A stretch of 64,000 nt of DNA, taken from Apus apus. Lineage: Eukaryota > Chordata > Aves > Apodiformes > Apodidae. The notes under the pieces were generated by a model, which saw only the letters and a list, made by a program, of their open reading frames with translations, was not told the DNA's origin and did not search any database. Positions 1-13,828 of the stretch are shown here, one piece after another. The DNA lies in assembly GCF_020740795.1 (NCBI RefSeq), contig NC_067285.1, forward strand, positions 95,749,152 to 95,813,151, in the 5' to 3' direction. How positions within the stretch are numbered: the first letter of the stretch is position 1; every line of letters starts with the position of its first letter. A program made the translations under genes and the position numbers.

Positions 1-1187
1 TACACCAATCTTGAAAACTTAAACAACAATGTAATTTTGCATGCAAGAAAAAAGCATCTTCTCAAATACTGCTGAAGGCAAATACAGATTTTAGGGGTGC
101 AAAATTCTACATTACATTTCCATTAACAGTACAACAATGCTAAACTTTAACCACTTTCCCTTATTTTTTTACTTCCTCAGTGTTTGCCTATCTCATAGTT
201 TAGGTTAATGAACCTGTAGGAAAACAAAGATCCTTCCACAGAGCAATTAAGAGAGCTCTTCAAAACAGGTACTTGTACGCCATTTAACATGACCTGCTAA
301 ATTTGATCATTTAGAGTTATCCAGCTGTGTCTTCTCTAAGCAATAGCTTCAGTCAAAATTCTCTTCTCCCCTGCCACTTCAGGGTTTCAGCTTTGAGAAA
401 ATTATTCCCATAATTTCCAGAAAAGTGGATCATTTAAAATAAAAATACAAATTTCTATATGCGGAAAGATAATCGCCACTCATCATAAAGGACGATCATC
501 TTAAATCAGTATAAGCATGTCAAAAATTGTTGATACAGGAACATCTTTATGCCACCAGAGTGATACTTCAAGCTGTCTTGCTGTGGTATTTCATCTCTTT
601 AAGTACTGTACATGAACTAAAAAGTCCTGCCTTTCAACCTCTTCCGTGTGAGGGGAGTTATGACTGCCTGATGCTGTGCAGACTCCCAGATAAAGTACAC
701 ACTAACTCAGAGATCTCAGCAAAGTAATCCTTCAAGCCATAAAACTCAGTTCATCATGCACTTATTTTTCCCCCAGAAAAAGTGGTTGTGTTCTTTCATT
801 CCACATTGATATTTCTTGGGAAAGAGGCCAAGGAACATTTGTGTTAAAAAGACAAAGTAGTACATCATAAAATCTTAACACTTGTTTATCCCACCTAAAG
901 CTTTCCTTCGTTAAACCAGGTCACAGTAAAACAAAAAACCTGTTTCAATTTTCTTATTTATTCTTGTTTTCCCAAACACCAACAACAGAATTTCATCTTT
1001 GCACAATGAGAGCATGTTTACATACTGTTTAAAACAAAAAAATACTTTCTTTTCTCTGTGAAACGGAGAGAAATGTGATTAAACTAAAGGAAATAATCAT
1101 CATCATTATATATTAATTTGGAGATACTGTAACTCACTAGAATCTAAGCAACTTGACCATATAGTATTTGTGCATAAATATGCACTA

Positions 1188-1202
1188 TATATATATATAT
1201 AT
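1188..1202. repeat. Short AT dinucleotide run
   Basis: A short run of alternating A and T inside STIM2 intron 1. It is a simple repeat with no further support for function. Confidence 0.7.
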
Positions 1203-1282
1203 TTACATAATATATGAATAAAATGTTGCTTCCTAATAGGAGTTACTTCAAAAAAAAAAGAGGTGGTATGGTTCATCATTCG

Positions 1283-1334
1283 GTGGCATCAACTCTTGCT
1301 AAAAACACTGTTGTCTGTCTGGAATTGCTTTTTC
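1283..1334 (+). repeat. Left arm of a 52-bp inverted repeat
   Basis: The 52 bases starting GTGGCATCAACTCTTGC are the reverse complement of 3,814-3,865 with one mismatch (at 1,311). Similarity stops abruptly on both sides. The arms face each other, as terminal inverted repeats of a 2.58-kb element would, but no target-site duplication is visible at the outer edges. Confidence 0.85.
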
Positions 1335-1401
1335 CAGAGACACTCTTTCAGACAACAATTGACAGTATTATTCACAAATAAGATTTTAGGCATATTATTA
1401 T

Positions 1402-2360
1402 AGAATCATAGAAAGATTAAGGTTGGAAGGGACCTTAAAGATCATCAAGTTCCAACCTCCCTGTACGAGCAGGGACATCTCACACTAGGCCAGGTTGCAC
1501 AAAGCATCATCCAACCTGTTCTTGAACACTTCCAGGGAGGGGGGCACTTCCACAACCTCCCTAGGCAATCTATTCCAGCACCTTACTTGCCTCATGGTGA
1601 AGAATTTCTTACTGATGTCTAACCTAAATCTCCCCTCTCTCAGTTTAAAACCATTACCCCTTGTCCTATCACTGCCCTCTACTAGTGAAAAGTCCCTCCC
1701 CAGCTTTTCTGTAGGCCCCCTTCAGGTACTGGAAGGCCACTACAAGGTCTCCCCAGAGCCCTGCCTTCTCCAGGTTGAACAGCCCCAACTGCCTCAGCCT
1801 GTCTTCATAGCAGAGGTGCTCCAGGCCTTTGATCATCTTCCCTTCTCTGGGCCCTTTCCAACAGGTCTATATCTTTCTTGTGTTGAGGGCACCAGAACTG
1901 TACACAGTATTCCAGGTGGGGTCTCACCAGAGCAGAGTAGAGGGGCAGAATCACCTCCCTGGCACTGCTGGCCACACTTCGTTTAGTGCAGCCCAGGATG
2001 TGATTGGCTCTCTGGGCTCCAGCACACACTGGTGGCTCACGTTGAGCTTCTCATCTACTACCACCCCCAAGTCCTTTTCCCCAGGACTACTCTCCAGCCA
2101 TTCTCCCCATAGCCTGTATTTGCGCCTGGGGTTGCGCCAACCCAGGTGCAGGACCTTGCAGAAGGCCTTGTTGAACTTCATGAGGTTGACACTGGCCCAC
2201 CTCTCCAGCCTGTCAAGGTCCCTCTGGATAGCATCCCATCCTTCTAGGATGTCAAACACTCCACACAGCTTGGTATTGTCAGCAAACTTGCTGGAGATAC
2301 ACTCAATCCCACTGTTCATGTCTCCAACAAAGATGTTGAACAGCACTTGGCCCCAGTACT
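1402..2360 (-). mobile_element. CR1 LINE, 5'-truncated, minus strand
   Basis: The plus strand begins with the reverse complement of the CR1 3' tail (TAGAATCATAGAA) followed by GGTTGGAAGGGACC. Read on the minus strand, it then encodes broken pieces of the CR1 reverse-transcriptase C-terminal half: VLFNIFVGDMNSG, KFADNTKLCGV (the FADD-type catalytic box, decayed to FADN), LMKFNKAFCKVLHLG and [12 protein letters not shown]. The 5' end is truncated near 2,360 inside the RT palm, just before the GxxLGPVLFN motif. Stops and frameshifts make it a dead copy. It sits between the two arms of the 52-bp inverted repeat. Confidence 0.95.
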
Positions 2361-3813
2361 GTGCTTCTATCCCCTCATTGATCCAGAAGCAACTGGTTAA
2401 AATCTTGTTTAAGAATGTAATAAATATCTTACAGAAGTGGAGAAGTAGCTTATCTATGCTCTTAAAATAACCACCTGGTGCTCCAGAAAAGACTATTGCA
2501 ATGCCATAGTTGTAGCACAGTGATTCAGTGTAACTCTTCCTTACAAAAAGCATTTACTAGTTGCTTTATGTCCTGAAGTGTGAAGACTTGTTCCAGATTG
2601 CATGATTTTTATCTTAACTAACACATAGGTTTATGTTCTCTATCACATAGATCTCATTTTGAAAAAACTTTGGTGTCTCGGACATGATGATCATTAGAAC
2701 TCCTTGTCATAACTGTGTATTACATCATATGTAGAGGAAGTTTTGGGTTTTTTGTTCTTCTTGCATATTTTTTTTAACTAGTAGCTTTTCAAAATACTAT
2801 CAGTTGAAAAAAAAAAAGTAATAATACAAAAATCAGTATTTGGTTCAGTTTTTCTCTGCATTGTTTTCTATTGGCCCTGACTTTTGCATATGATGATCTC
2901 CCATTTCTTTGGAATTACTCTGTTTGGAGATCAGGAGAACAGCATAAAGTACTCAAGGGTAGTATAATTACTTCTAGCATTTCTTGGTTTAGTAACTTTT
3001 AATAGTGGCTTATTAAGAAAATAACTTAGCAGAGTTAACACCAATTAGCAATCTTTCTGGTAAGAAATTATTAATTAAATTATTAATTAAAACAAATTTC
3101 AATGTGCATAATTCCCTCAGGTGACTGACATTACACAGATCATCAACAGCCATTCTTTGGTGCCTTCACTTCCACATCTCCCTCTCTCCACATCTCTGGC
3201 TTGGATTTCTCTTCAGGTTGTCATAGCTGGCATTTGATGTTGACACGCTTAACTTTGTCAACAGCAAAATTCAGCAGGAAGGGAAAAGACTGCTATGCTT
3301 GGTATAATTTCTGCAACTGAACTTGTACTCTTCAGCACTGACAAGGGGAACAAGTCTTAGTTTCTGTTCTGTGTATAAACTGAGAAATCCTTTGAGTATA
3401 AAAGATGAACTAGTGTTCAATATTTCTCTGCTGTATTTGTATCCTATCTCTGAAAAGTTGTCTTGTTTTGTTTTGATCTCTTGAGTCCAACAGCTTATGA
3501 AAGGGGTTTTGTACGGTTTATTGACTGTTGAATTTGACTTCAGGTAACAGACTAGATTACCTTAAAGAAGCAAAGTTTTCCAGAACTGTTTTTTTCTCCT
3601 ACAATGTATTTAGGCAATATTTTTTGTATTGGTAAGAGAAGAGAAAACTTAAAGCACTCTATTAGGCTGAGTAAAAGGAAGACATTAAAAGGAAGTGTAG
3701 TTTTTCTTTACTGGGTAAACATTTTATGTTAAACAGCAAACAAATGGAGGACATTCTATGAGGAACCTGTTGGCTCTGTGTGATGAAGCATTCCTGTGGA
3801 TCCAAACTGAAAT
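2361..3813. other. No gene seen; AT-rich intron
   Basis: AT-rich intronic sequence between the CR1 copy and the right inverted-repeat arm. It includes a small direct repeat around 3,067-3,091 (ATTATTAATTAA units). No exon, RNA gene or repeat family was recognised. Confidence 0.6.
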
Positions 3814-3865
3814 GAAAAAGCAATTCCAGACAGACACCAGTGTTTTTAGCAAGAGTTGATGCCAC
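3814..3865 (-). repeat. Right arm of a 52-bp inverted repeat
   Basis: Reverse complement of 1,283-1,334, 51 of 52 positions identical. The identity is much higher than would be expected of old neutral avian sequence, so the duplication is either recent or maintained. Confidence 0.85.
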
Positions 3866-6800
3866 AGGAATTGAATCCTCTCCCCATCAGGAAGTTAAAT
3901 TCTGGCAAACTGGTTCTGAATAACAGACAACAGGGATAGATGCTCTGCAGAAGTGCAAGCAAACTCTTTCATAAAAGCAGTAAAAATATTGCCCAAGATC
4001 ACTTTGTTGCAAATACAATATTTCAGAGATCCATCAAGACATATAGTTGCATCCAAAATTTTATTCCATTAATTCTCTTTAAAAATTAGCTAACAGAAGA
4101 ATACGATACATGCATAAAATCCGCCTTGTCTGTTATCCAAGTCTTTTGAAATAACCAAGAATTCATCAGTAGGGCTAAATTACCTACATAAAAGTGAAAA
4201 ACAGCCTTTAGGATTTCTTGTAGCATAATTTCAGTAGTACTAATTTTTGGACAATCTGTTCTCAGGCATGCACAGATACAAATTCTGCTAAACCAAGTTT
4301 TTTTTAAAAGTAAACCAATTACTAAACCATACCCTAAAACCAAAAGGTGCTTTATCAGTGGATTAGCTAACAACTTCCAGTCACACAACTATAGTATGCA
4401 AGACAGTATGCCATGTGGAATAAGGAATACATACTGTAACCTGCCAGACAACCACAAAGTGGAAAATTTCAGAATCAGCACATTTCTCATATAAAAACAA
4501 ACCATACTATTAAAGATGTATCTTAATTTAGCATTTCTGTTTTGTGTTATACTTGTTTCTTAAACAGTTATGACAAAATATTGTTTATTCACATGAACAA
4601 ACATACCAAAAGAATGCGAGACAAGGAAAAATCCAAAGCAGTATCTCCCAGGTTCCTCAACGTGCTGCAACTTCCATATGCAACTCATAAAACACTATAT
4701 AAAACAAATCCGTCACCACGGCTACCCTAATGACTTGTGTATCTAACTGTTATTAATGCTAAGGTATTTTTTTCTAGACAGATGCAGGCTTTTATAGAAT
4801 GCATCATGTAGCATGCACAATCTTTGCTACCCTCCATTGACAGAGCTTTCCCCTGGCCCATCCTTCATTACACTAGCATTTTTTATTTCGTTTTTCTGCC
4901 CATGCGCTAGCCACTGAATATTCACAGGAGGCAATCTCTCATTACCTACTCTAATTTGCCTCCTATTTCCCTATTTCATCTCCTTCTACAACCTGGGTGG
5001 GTAGTAGCGACAGCTGGTTGGCATATTAAATGTTATGCCAAGCAGGTGCAGGGACAGAGTGGAGGAGTTAATTTTGACACATCTTTTGCTGAAAGCTGCT
5101 ACTTTTATTATGGAATATTTCATATTCATTGAATATTCACTTATTTACTAGCATCACTATACACAAGGTCCCAGTTCAGAGGGGGTATTATTGCTATAAT
5201 ACAACATGTAAAAGTCTTTTTGCATCTATTAGGTGCGTTACACTAAACACTAATAGCATTTGGAACATTAAGTGTTAGCTTAACCATCAACTCTGAATGC
5301 AATGAAACAGACATTAATTAATTGGGCAGAAAACACAAAGAGTCAAAATTAATTCAGACAGTATTAAGGCCTATTTGGCTTTGAATCATTTATTAAGAAC
5401 AAACTCCAGATTTCTCAAGCACTTGCTCTAACGTCATTCACTCCCTATACGAACCGAACTACCTTATAAATAATACAAAAGCAAAAGCTGCACAGAAAAT
5501 GTACTTAATGGACTTCTTTTGAACACATTGCTTAGCAAGCTCCCTTGGACAATCAACCTAGGAGGTAAATAACACGTGACCAAAAGTGAAAGTAATGTCA
5601 GAGATATCCCGAGTTTTGCCCAAGAAAAAATACATTAATTTTAAAAATTACATGACAGAATAAGTCACTTAATAACAGGCAAATCACTATTTATAAATAC
5701 ATTACTTAGTTATTAAAAGATTTGCATATAAAGAGCTGCTCTGCAGATTTCTGGAGGTTTTAATTACATGAAACACATTCAGCTGTTGTTAGAACAGTAC
5801 AGAACTTAAGCATAAATGCTGATTTATTGTAACTTGCATTACTCAGATGTAACAGGTAAGAACTTTCTGCAGATTCCAACATTAGCCTAAAAAGGGCTAA
5901 CTCCAGAGAATCCTATCAGATATTCTGAACGACTACTGAAAGATTCTCAAACACAGAACTGTAGGCTCCTAACAAGCAGCAGATTATGTGCCACCAAACA
6001 AACATACTGGAAGATTTTGGGTCTTCTCTGTCTCTCTGATAGCTTTCAAGAACGAGTCTATGCCATAAGAAAAAAGAAAGATATTGCCCACAATTCTCAT
6101 CCTCCCTACTGCAAAACACGCATGTATAGTAATGAACTGCTAGGAGCAACTCCAACGCTATGGTAGCTTGCAAAGAGAGTAGGCAGACCAGTATTCTCCT
6201 TGTAACTAAACCAATCACAGTTGCATGATACTGAACAATTGTGGGTGAGAATATCACAATTTCTAATTTAACACAACACTCTGCTATGAAGTACAAACTG
6301 TTACTTGAAGTTCCCAGATGCAATAAATGCAGAGGTGGAATTGTTCTTTTCTTTTTCCATAGCTGTGCTTTAGTCTTATCTAAGGATCTAAAATATTTCT
6401 ATTAAGAGGTTCAGAAGCACATTAACTGCTGGTAATCTCCTCTTTACTGATGGTACTCCTTATGAACACAGGCAGATGGACTAGAAGCAACCAAGCACCT
6501 TACATCCACAAAAAAGCAAAAAGCTAGCAAAGCACGGAAATGCCATCTGGAACCTACATAGTTTTTTCAGTTATGGGCTGCTGCATCCAGAGTTTTACAA
6601 GACCCACACAATTCCTGCATAAACGTTTGGCAATAGGGAATGGAAGTATTTAGCTCTTGGTATTCCTTTTCCATTCTTAAACTGGAGAAAAAAAATGAAT
6701 GATTAATCAAATGAGGTGAGGAGGCCCATTAAGGAGGTTGGGGTACACAATCAGAACACACCAAACACACACAAGATTTGTTGTGGTGGAGGAGGCAAGG

Positions 6801-7632
6801 CAAGAGCAACAGCATGACTCAACAGATAAGACATTTAAAAGAATATTACAAAATACATTATTAAATATTAGTTCATAATAGAATTAATATATAATGTATG
6901 TTATTAATATATTCATATATTAATTCATAATATGTAATTCATAATTCATTAATTTCCTTACACTGCTACCCACAATTCAGATGAAGTCTGTATAGTTTGA
7001 AAGCTGAAGTGTATTCAATCATAGATCATCCTCTCTACTAAGAAGCTTCAAACCTTCTGAAAGTAATACATTATGACTCACATGGCTACCAAAGGGGAGA
7101 AGGAGTTAACACCACATCCCCAGAGTAACATTAATTATAGCTTCCTAGGTAGTATTACTGATTGGCTGAAATCTAACCCTGCAACATTTTAAAGCTAAAT
7201 AAGTTATAGAAACCACAACTTAAGTGCTCTTAGGAAGCAATGTAAACATAAATTATTAATTCTGTAGCATACAAAAAAAAATAAAATAAAGAAACATGGC
7301 AAAAATACCTGACTCGAAAAGTGTTTATGTTTAAACTTAAACAGGTAAGAGGCTTCTTAAACAGGATGAGGCATTGCTCCTCGAACAGTTCCCATATAAA
7401 GCCAGAGGAGCAACATTTTTTTCCACATATTTGAAGTAAGCATCCTCTTCACACTCAACAGAAATCTAAGTGACACAGCAAATAGAGCTAGTGGTGTGAT
7501 CCATGTGTCTGAACAGGGCTTTCTACCTCATGGCAAAACAAGTTTACTCTGTTACAGAAGGAGCACAGATTCCTAGCTCAGATGTCGACACCTCCAGAGA
7601 TGTGAAATGAATGCCACCTTTTAAGCTTCTGA

Positions 7633-8139
7633 TCAAGTAACACCACGCGTAAGCACTTTAACACCTCTGGGCCCTACAAACTCAACGCTTTTAAACAACA
7701 TTAAAATAGTGAACAGGTGAAGGAGGAAACTGCTACCCAAGTATGCTTTTCCCACCACGTCTTCAAGTTTGCATGGTCTGAAACACCAGCTTCCAAATGA
7801 TGCCACATTCTCCAAGCCCAGTACAACAACAGCCTTGGCATCAGCAATGTCCAGGCAGAAAAGCCAAGGAGAAGGAAGCAGGCTCACTGCTGGAAACACC
7901 CAGTGTGGGCAGCAACAGCTGCTGCTGCAGCTGGCTGCTCCCCTCCGCTCTGGGCCAGGAACCTCACCAGTAACCATCCCAAATGCTTCAAACCCTTCTG
8001 GAAGCAGCACTGAAGCCAAGAGCAAAGCTTTCTGCCTGTCCTGCCAAATGCAATTCATTATTTCCCTATTTCCTCTGAAAGGAATGACAACCGGACAAGA
8101 GCTAGAGGATGCATGGAAGTCATCCTTGGATGATGACAC
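7633..8139. other. GC-richer block open on both strands, unidentified
   Basis: About 500 bp that are visibly richer in G and C than the flanks. The minus strand is open for 168 codons and the plus strand for 133 codons over 7,769-8,170. Neither translation matches a family I recognise. The plus reading is rich in Gln, Ser and Ala around 7,905-7,935 because of CAGCTGCTG-like repeats. No convincing splice sites, promoter or poly(A) signal define it as an exon. It could be an old transposable-element fragment, a retrocopy or a conserved non-coding block. Confidence 0.3.
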
Positions 8140-9488
8140 CTTAATAAAAATAAAATATGATTTATTATAATAGAAGTATTTTTTTATATATTCACATATC
8201 TAGGTATACTCAATTATCTTTAAAATCTTTTAGGTTAGGAAAGAAATAACTGAGGTTGCTTTCTTTAAGACTAAACTTCATATCCATTTCAATTAGTAAG
8301 TTGGTAAAATTAGTAAAATTACTAGCATGAAATCAGTAAAATCAAGGAGTTTTGCTTGTTTAACAAGCCAGCTAACTACTTTGCAATTTGAAGTAATCTG
8401 TGTTTAACAGAAGTTTGAGATAAGCCAAAGAGCAACCAAGTTTCAAAATATTTTTAAGTGAAAAATCCAAGACCATCAGGTAAGGCTATTTCACAAAACA
8501 AGTGAACATGTCAGAGCCAAAGGCTTGTTCCTCCTGCAAATCTAACAGGCTACTTACAACACTTTGACAAGATGCAAAGGAAAAGTATTTAGCTCACCCT
8601 AGCACTTACAGCTGAATACTCTGAAAACATCAGTAGTAGTGTTGGCACCTTACTTGCCACCAGTACGAACAAGATAATTCACCCTCTATGTCTCTAACTT
8701 ATACTTATTCACATACACACATTAAGTATATCCAAGTATGCTCTACACTAAGGTACCCAACAAGCCTAGGGTTAAGTAAAATGCTTAAGAGAAATGCCTT
8801 GTATGCTTTAGTTCTACACAATACAGAATTATCTATATTCAAGTTATGACCTTAAATTCCCTACTTAGCAACACAGAAGTTCTTTTCCAATATCCAAGCA
8901 TTTGAACAAATGGCAGCCTCCATGGTGATCCCAGGACATACGCTATGGTTTTCCACAACAGTTTACAGTTTATATTTACAATTTTCATCTGTATGCAGAA
9001 AGTGCCAGAGAACTTCATATTTAAGTCAGTCTTCTCCAAAATTCTGAATGCAAAACTGCTGAGGAAAATAAAATTCTAACTGTCTTGATAGTGACATACA
9101 CACTCCTTCCTGCTTCTAACAAGTCCTTTACTACACTCTCAATAAACAGACCAAAATTAAGCTTTTGCTTTACAATCATTGAAAATAAAGCCCAGACTCG
9201 GAAAACCAAGCTGTGCCTGTACTCCTTCAAACATCATACTTCTTAATTTTCATGTGCAAAATGTTCTTGCTACTAGCCATGTTTCATTTCCACTTTCATT
9301 TTTATGGTGTACACCAAAAAAATTTTGAAAAGGCAAAGTGAACAAGACACTTTAATGAAACATTCCTGCAGTCAAGTTTTCAGAACAGAATCCATAAGGC
9401 AAGACCAGACAGTTTCAACTACTGCATACATTATCATATAAGAAGCAGTGAAACCATAATTTTCATTGCAATAAGCCTTAGAAACCTT

Positions 9489-9501
9489 GGGGGGGGGGGG
9501 G
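9489..9501 (+). repeat. G13 homopolymer
   Basis: Thirteen consecutive G followed by CGCGAGGG, in otherwise AT-rich intron. It could form a G-quadruplex on the plus strand, and its length is prone to sequencing error. Confidence 0.9.
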
Positions 9502-12500
9502 CGCGAGGGACCAAAAACAAGGCAGGGGAAAGGGAAGAGGCCACAAAGTCTGAAAAGTTGGTACACTTAGTCCTCTGCCTAAAGTCCTCTCAAACGCTTC
9601 ATAGACAAAAAATACAGTATAGCAATACTGAATGACCAGAATTGAAGAAGCAGTGCTTAATAAAACGTTTGTTCAAAACTTTAAAAAATTCTATTTGTAT
9701 GAATAATCAACTACTACTTTAATACTTAAAGAATAAAAGCAATAATAATTTTGGTAACAAGACAATGCCTGTCTTATTCTGTGGCTTCTGTAAGAATGTT
9801 AATCTGCTGCTGACAGCATTTTGGGCATAGAAAACTGCCAAGTGCTAAAAAAAACAAAACAAAACACAAAACAAAAAATGTCATTGTAATTTTACTAACT
9901 TCAGGAAGGAAGGAAATTTCATACTTAGGATAACATTTAGGAGAATGCAAACCAATACCAATCAACAGAAGAAATACAGCTCAGTAAAATCGATTTATGA
10001 AGTGAGTCAGTGCCAGCAAAAATTTTGCCAGGCCTCAGATGAAAAACTCCCACTTAGTAACATCTCCCAACAACTTACTGAATAAATTATGATGCAGCTT
10101 ACTCCAACACTAAGACGTTCTCCTTTAACCATTTTACCCTTACTTCTTTCTACACTAGCAGTCCCTTTAAACAGTTACACAAAACAGAAAGCTAAATGTT
10201 AATGGAAAACAGCAAGCATTTGTCAAACTGTTTTGTCTCAAACACCACAACTGCTCCTTGCAGCTTCACTGAAGACTAGCAAAAACCTATTAACTGGCCC
10301 CACTGACTCAAAGGTGTCCATCTAGTTCAACCTTGGGCAGCACCAGTTAGCAGCAGATGGTGCAAGACAAAGGGTGACAGCAAGAACAGTCTTTCTCTAA
10401 AAGAACACATTTTTAAGTTGCAGAACAGACTGCTGCAATGAGTTTTCTAGTTTAATTCTACCTGTTCACACAGGTGTGCTCACCCTTCCCCCAGGTAAAT
10501 GGGAAGTGGGAGGATATATCTATTCTTAAATCATCTTTTATTCATCACTAATGCCCCCAGGTCTCATAGCATGAAAATAATAACTAGCCTTCCTATCTTT
10601 GCCTTCTTTATAATACTCATTATTTCAAAGATGTCTATCACTATCACCTCCTAAGACCTGAAATCCATCTGGCTGTCACAGTGCTCTCTCTTCTGACCCT
10701 CATTCCCTCCACCTTCTTGGCCTTCCTTACGTCCAGCCCAGGGCTCATTTAATCTTCACTTAGCCAGTTTCAGCAAATTATTCCAGCAGAAAATGAACCC
10801 AACAACTAAGCTTAAAGAGCTCATTGTGAGAAAGAGGCCAGGCTGAAGGCCTAAACCACAGTTGCCAACATATATTGGCTTTAGCTTCCAAAGAACTACA
10901 GCCACAGAGGTCTTTTAAAATCAAGAAGTCCTAGTTTCTCTCCATACACAAAAACATATACACAAAAGCACTGGCAAGCTTTACTCATAACTTCTATAAT
11001 TCTGCATATCCTTTCAAGTGACAACTATTAGTATACTGTTTCCCTTTCACAATTTGTCACATTTCTTCCTGACCAACAACTAGCCTTTTTTACAAGGAAA
11101 AAGTGTTAGTATCACTTCCAAAAATCACTAGTAAAATGGCAAATCAGAGCTCCAATTATTCAATTAAAGCCAGTCCAAGTATAGACTTAACAGTACGAAA
11201 GTACTGAATAAAATAAGCTCCTTCCTCCTTTCTCTCCCTGCCCCACTTTGCTGCACTTTAACACTACCATCTCATCATCCTGTCACACAGTATCATGTAA
11301 TACCATCAGAGATGTCTGCAGGCAACAGCAGTTTACGTTGGGTCCCCCCCCTTCATTACCCTGCTATACGACTAAGCTGAAACAGTACAGAGCTCCATTT
11401 GCAATTATCTAGTACCATGAAGATTAATCCGTTTTCTTCCTATTAAAATAACATTTTACCTGTTGCTGTTTATCACTCTTTTGTAAGGGAACAGCAAATT
11501 CTGTGGACATGACTGCTGTCAAGGCTGTGTACAGAGCTTCCATTTTGTTGAAATAAGGAAGTCTTACCACTCCTTAACATCAAGAGAAATTAGAGCTTTG
11601 ACTGCTGTTCATAAGATACTATAAGCAGACATGAGGCAACATAAAACAAGTGCTTCTGTGACAAATAAAAACGTATCACAGATAGTTTCTTATGAAGGAC
11701 ATTTACTTTATAAAGGAAACAAATAAGTTTTACTTGAATTCCTTTGTAAAAAAGTTCAGAAGTTTTCAACTGGATGCATTTAGAGCTCAAATAAGTGTTT
11801 GGCTTCTTTTATTTCAAACATCTCAGCTGAATCAGAATGGGACATGTCGTTATCCTGCATTAATAAAAACATATTTCATCAATTTTGTTCTACAGAAGTA
11901 AATAGTTATGCGAGGCAAGTGATTTTAGTTTTGAGACATGAACTCTCTTACAGTAAATCAACTGGTAAAACCAAGTTAATCACCAAAACAAAGGCTTCAT
12001 TTCAAAATGTGGATTTTTCCATAAGTTAAGTTGATGACATCTACAACTAATTTCTTTTAAGAAGCACAACTAAAATATTGGCTCTACGGCTAATCTAGAC
12101 GTCTCCAATTTTTAATGTCATTTTTCAGCCTCGCATTTGGTAGCATTCAGGTAAAACATTGTTTTTTTCTAAGTAGGAAATCTCCCTTGCCCACCTTTGC
12201 CAATCACTTACTATTTACTTGGCATGTATGGGCTCCTACTAAAATGGTTAATATTACTTCTCTCCAATGCTGTTACCTTCTCACAAATGCCCTTCTGCAT
12301 CTGTGCAATCAACTGAAGCAAGGACTTGATCCTGCTGAAAAAAAAATTACTGTCAACTTTCAGCTCAATCAGTTCCCCTAAACTAGCCCACTTCTAGGCA
12401 CGAGAATGTTGAAGAGCAGCTGGAACACACAGGATAGGCAGGGATGGAGAGGAACAAAAAAGATCAAAGGAGGAGCACCTCTTTCTGCAGCAACAGCCTA

Positions 12501-13727
12501 CATACACCAAAGACAGTTTAAAGCAGTAACAAAGCAACATCCTTCAAAGACTGCAGAGCTACACACCGGTCTTGTACTGCTGCCTGCACCACAACCAAAC
12601 TAAGACCAATTATCAGGAGTGCAGTTTCGTAAGACCAAAACCAAAATATTAATCCGCTTAAAATGCAGTCTCAGAATGAAATCTCACAGAGAGTGCATAA
12701 TACAGGTTCATACATCAAAGGCAATGGAATCCATTTCATTCTCTTCAGAGTGGCATATTACTGTTCTGTTTCCTAAGTAACTGCAATACCCTGTATGGCT
12801 CTGACAGCAGTGTTTCAGTAGATATACTCTGGGAACATGAACCAGGTAGGAGAGAAGAGATTAAGACAGCCATGTTCCAAAAAATGTACTAGCAAAATTA
12901 AGCCTTCTGAAAACGAGAAAAAAATAGATATATACAGTGGGGAAGGCAGAGCTGTCTTGATGCATTTCATTTGCAACTAAAAAAATGTAAGTAGGAAAGG
13001 ATATAAATATTTTTTTCCTACCTGCCACATCCTAAGTATTGGAACTACATTATATTATCATCTAATTTTCATATTTAGAAAAACAGTAAACAATACTTGC
13101 AATACAAAATTAATTTCCTTTTCATTTCAAAATAATTTTTAAGTTTTTAGGCAATTAATAACTTAAGCCAATAATCTTTTTCATATAGATATACAATGTT
13201 ACAGCAAGAAGTCATCTTGCAATCTTCTATACAGAGCAAACTAGAATTAAAACTACAGTAGAGGTAGTCTCCTACTCAGACTGATTAACCTTCACATTTG
13301 TTTCAAAATCATCACAGATCACATAGTTTGGGTGGCTTTATTTGTTAACACTATAATATTTCTGGCTTGTTCTTCAAATAAAAATACTGGGTAGCACTTC
13401 AAGTTGAGGAAAAAATATTCAAGCTTGTTATTATCAGACTGTAGAGAGAAACAACAAACCAATATTTTATTTGCTTTAGATTTAGGTTTACAAACAAAAT
13501 TCATACGCTTACTGAATCTAGTGAGGTTAGGAGTGAAGAATGCATCTCAAGTAAAAACCTGCAGTTGCTACAAAAACATCCAGTATATTGACAAAAGTTA
13601 CGTTGATAATTTCTTAGTAAAGCTTACTGAACAAATGTCTACATGTGAACAGAGACTGTACTGCAAATCAAAAAAAAAAATTATCTTACCGAGACATTCA
13701 CTCATTCAAATACTACACATGGAGGAA

Positions 13728-13828
<101 letters not shown>

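Noticed and set aside
1283..3865. Calling this segment a DNA transposon
   Set aside because: The facing 52-bp repeats fit, but there is no target-site duplication and no transposase or known family; kept only as a finding.
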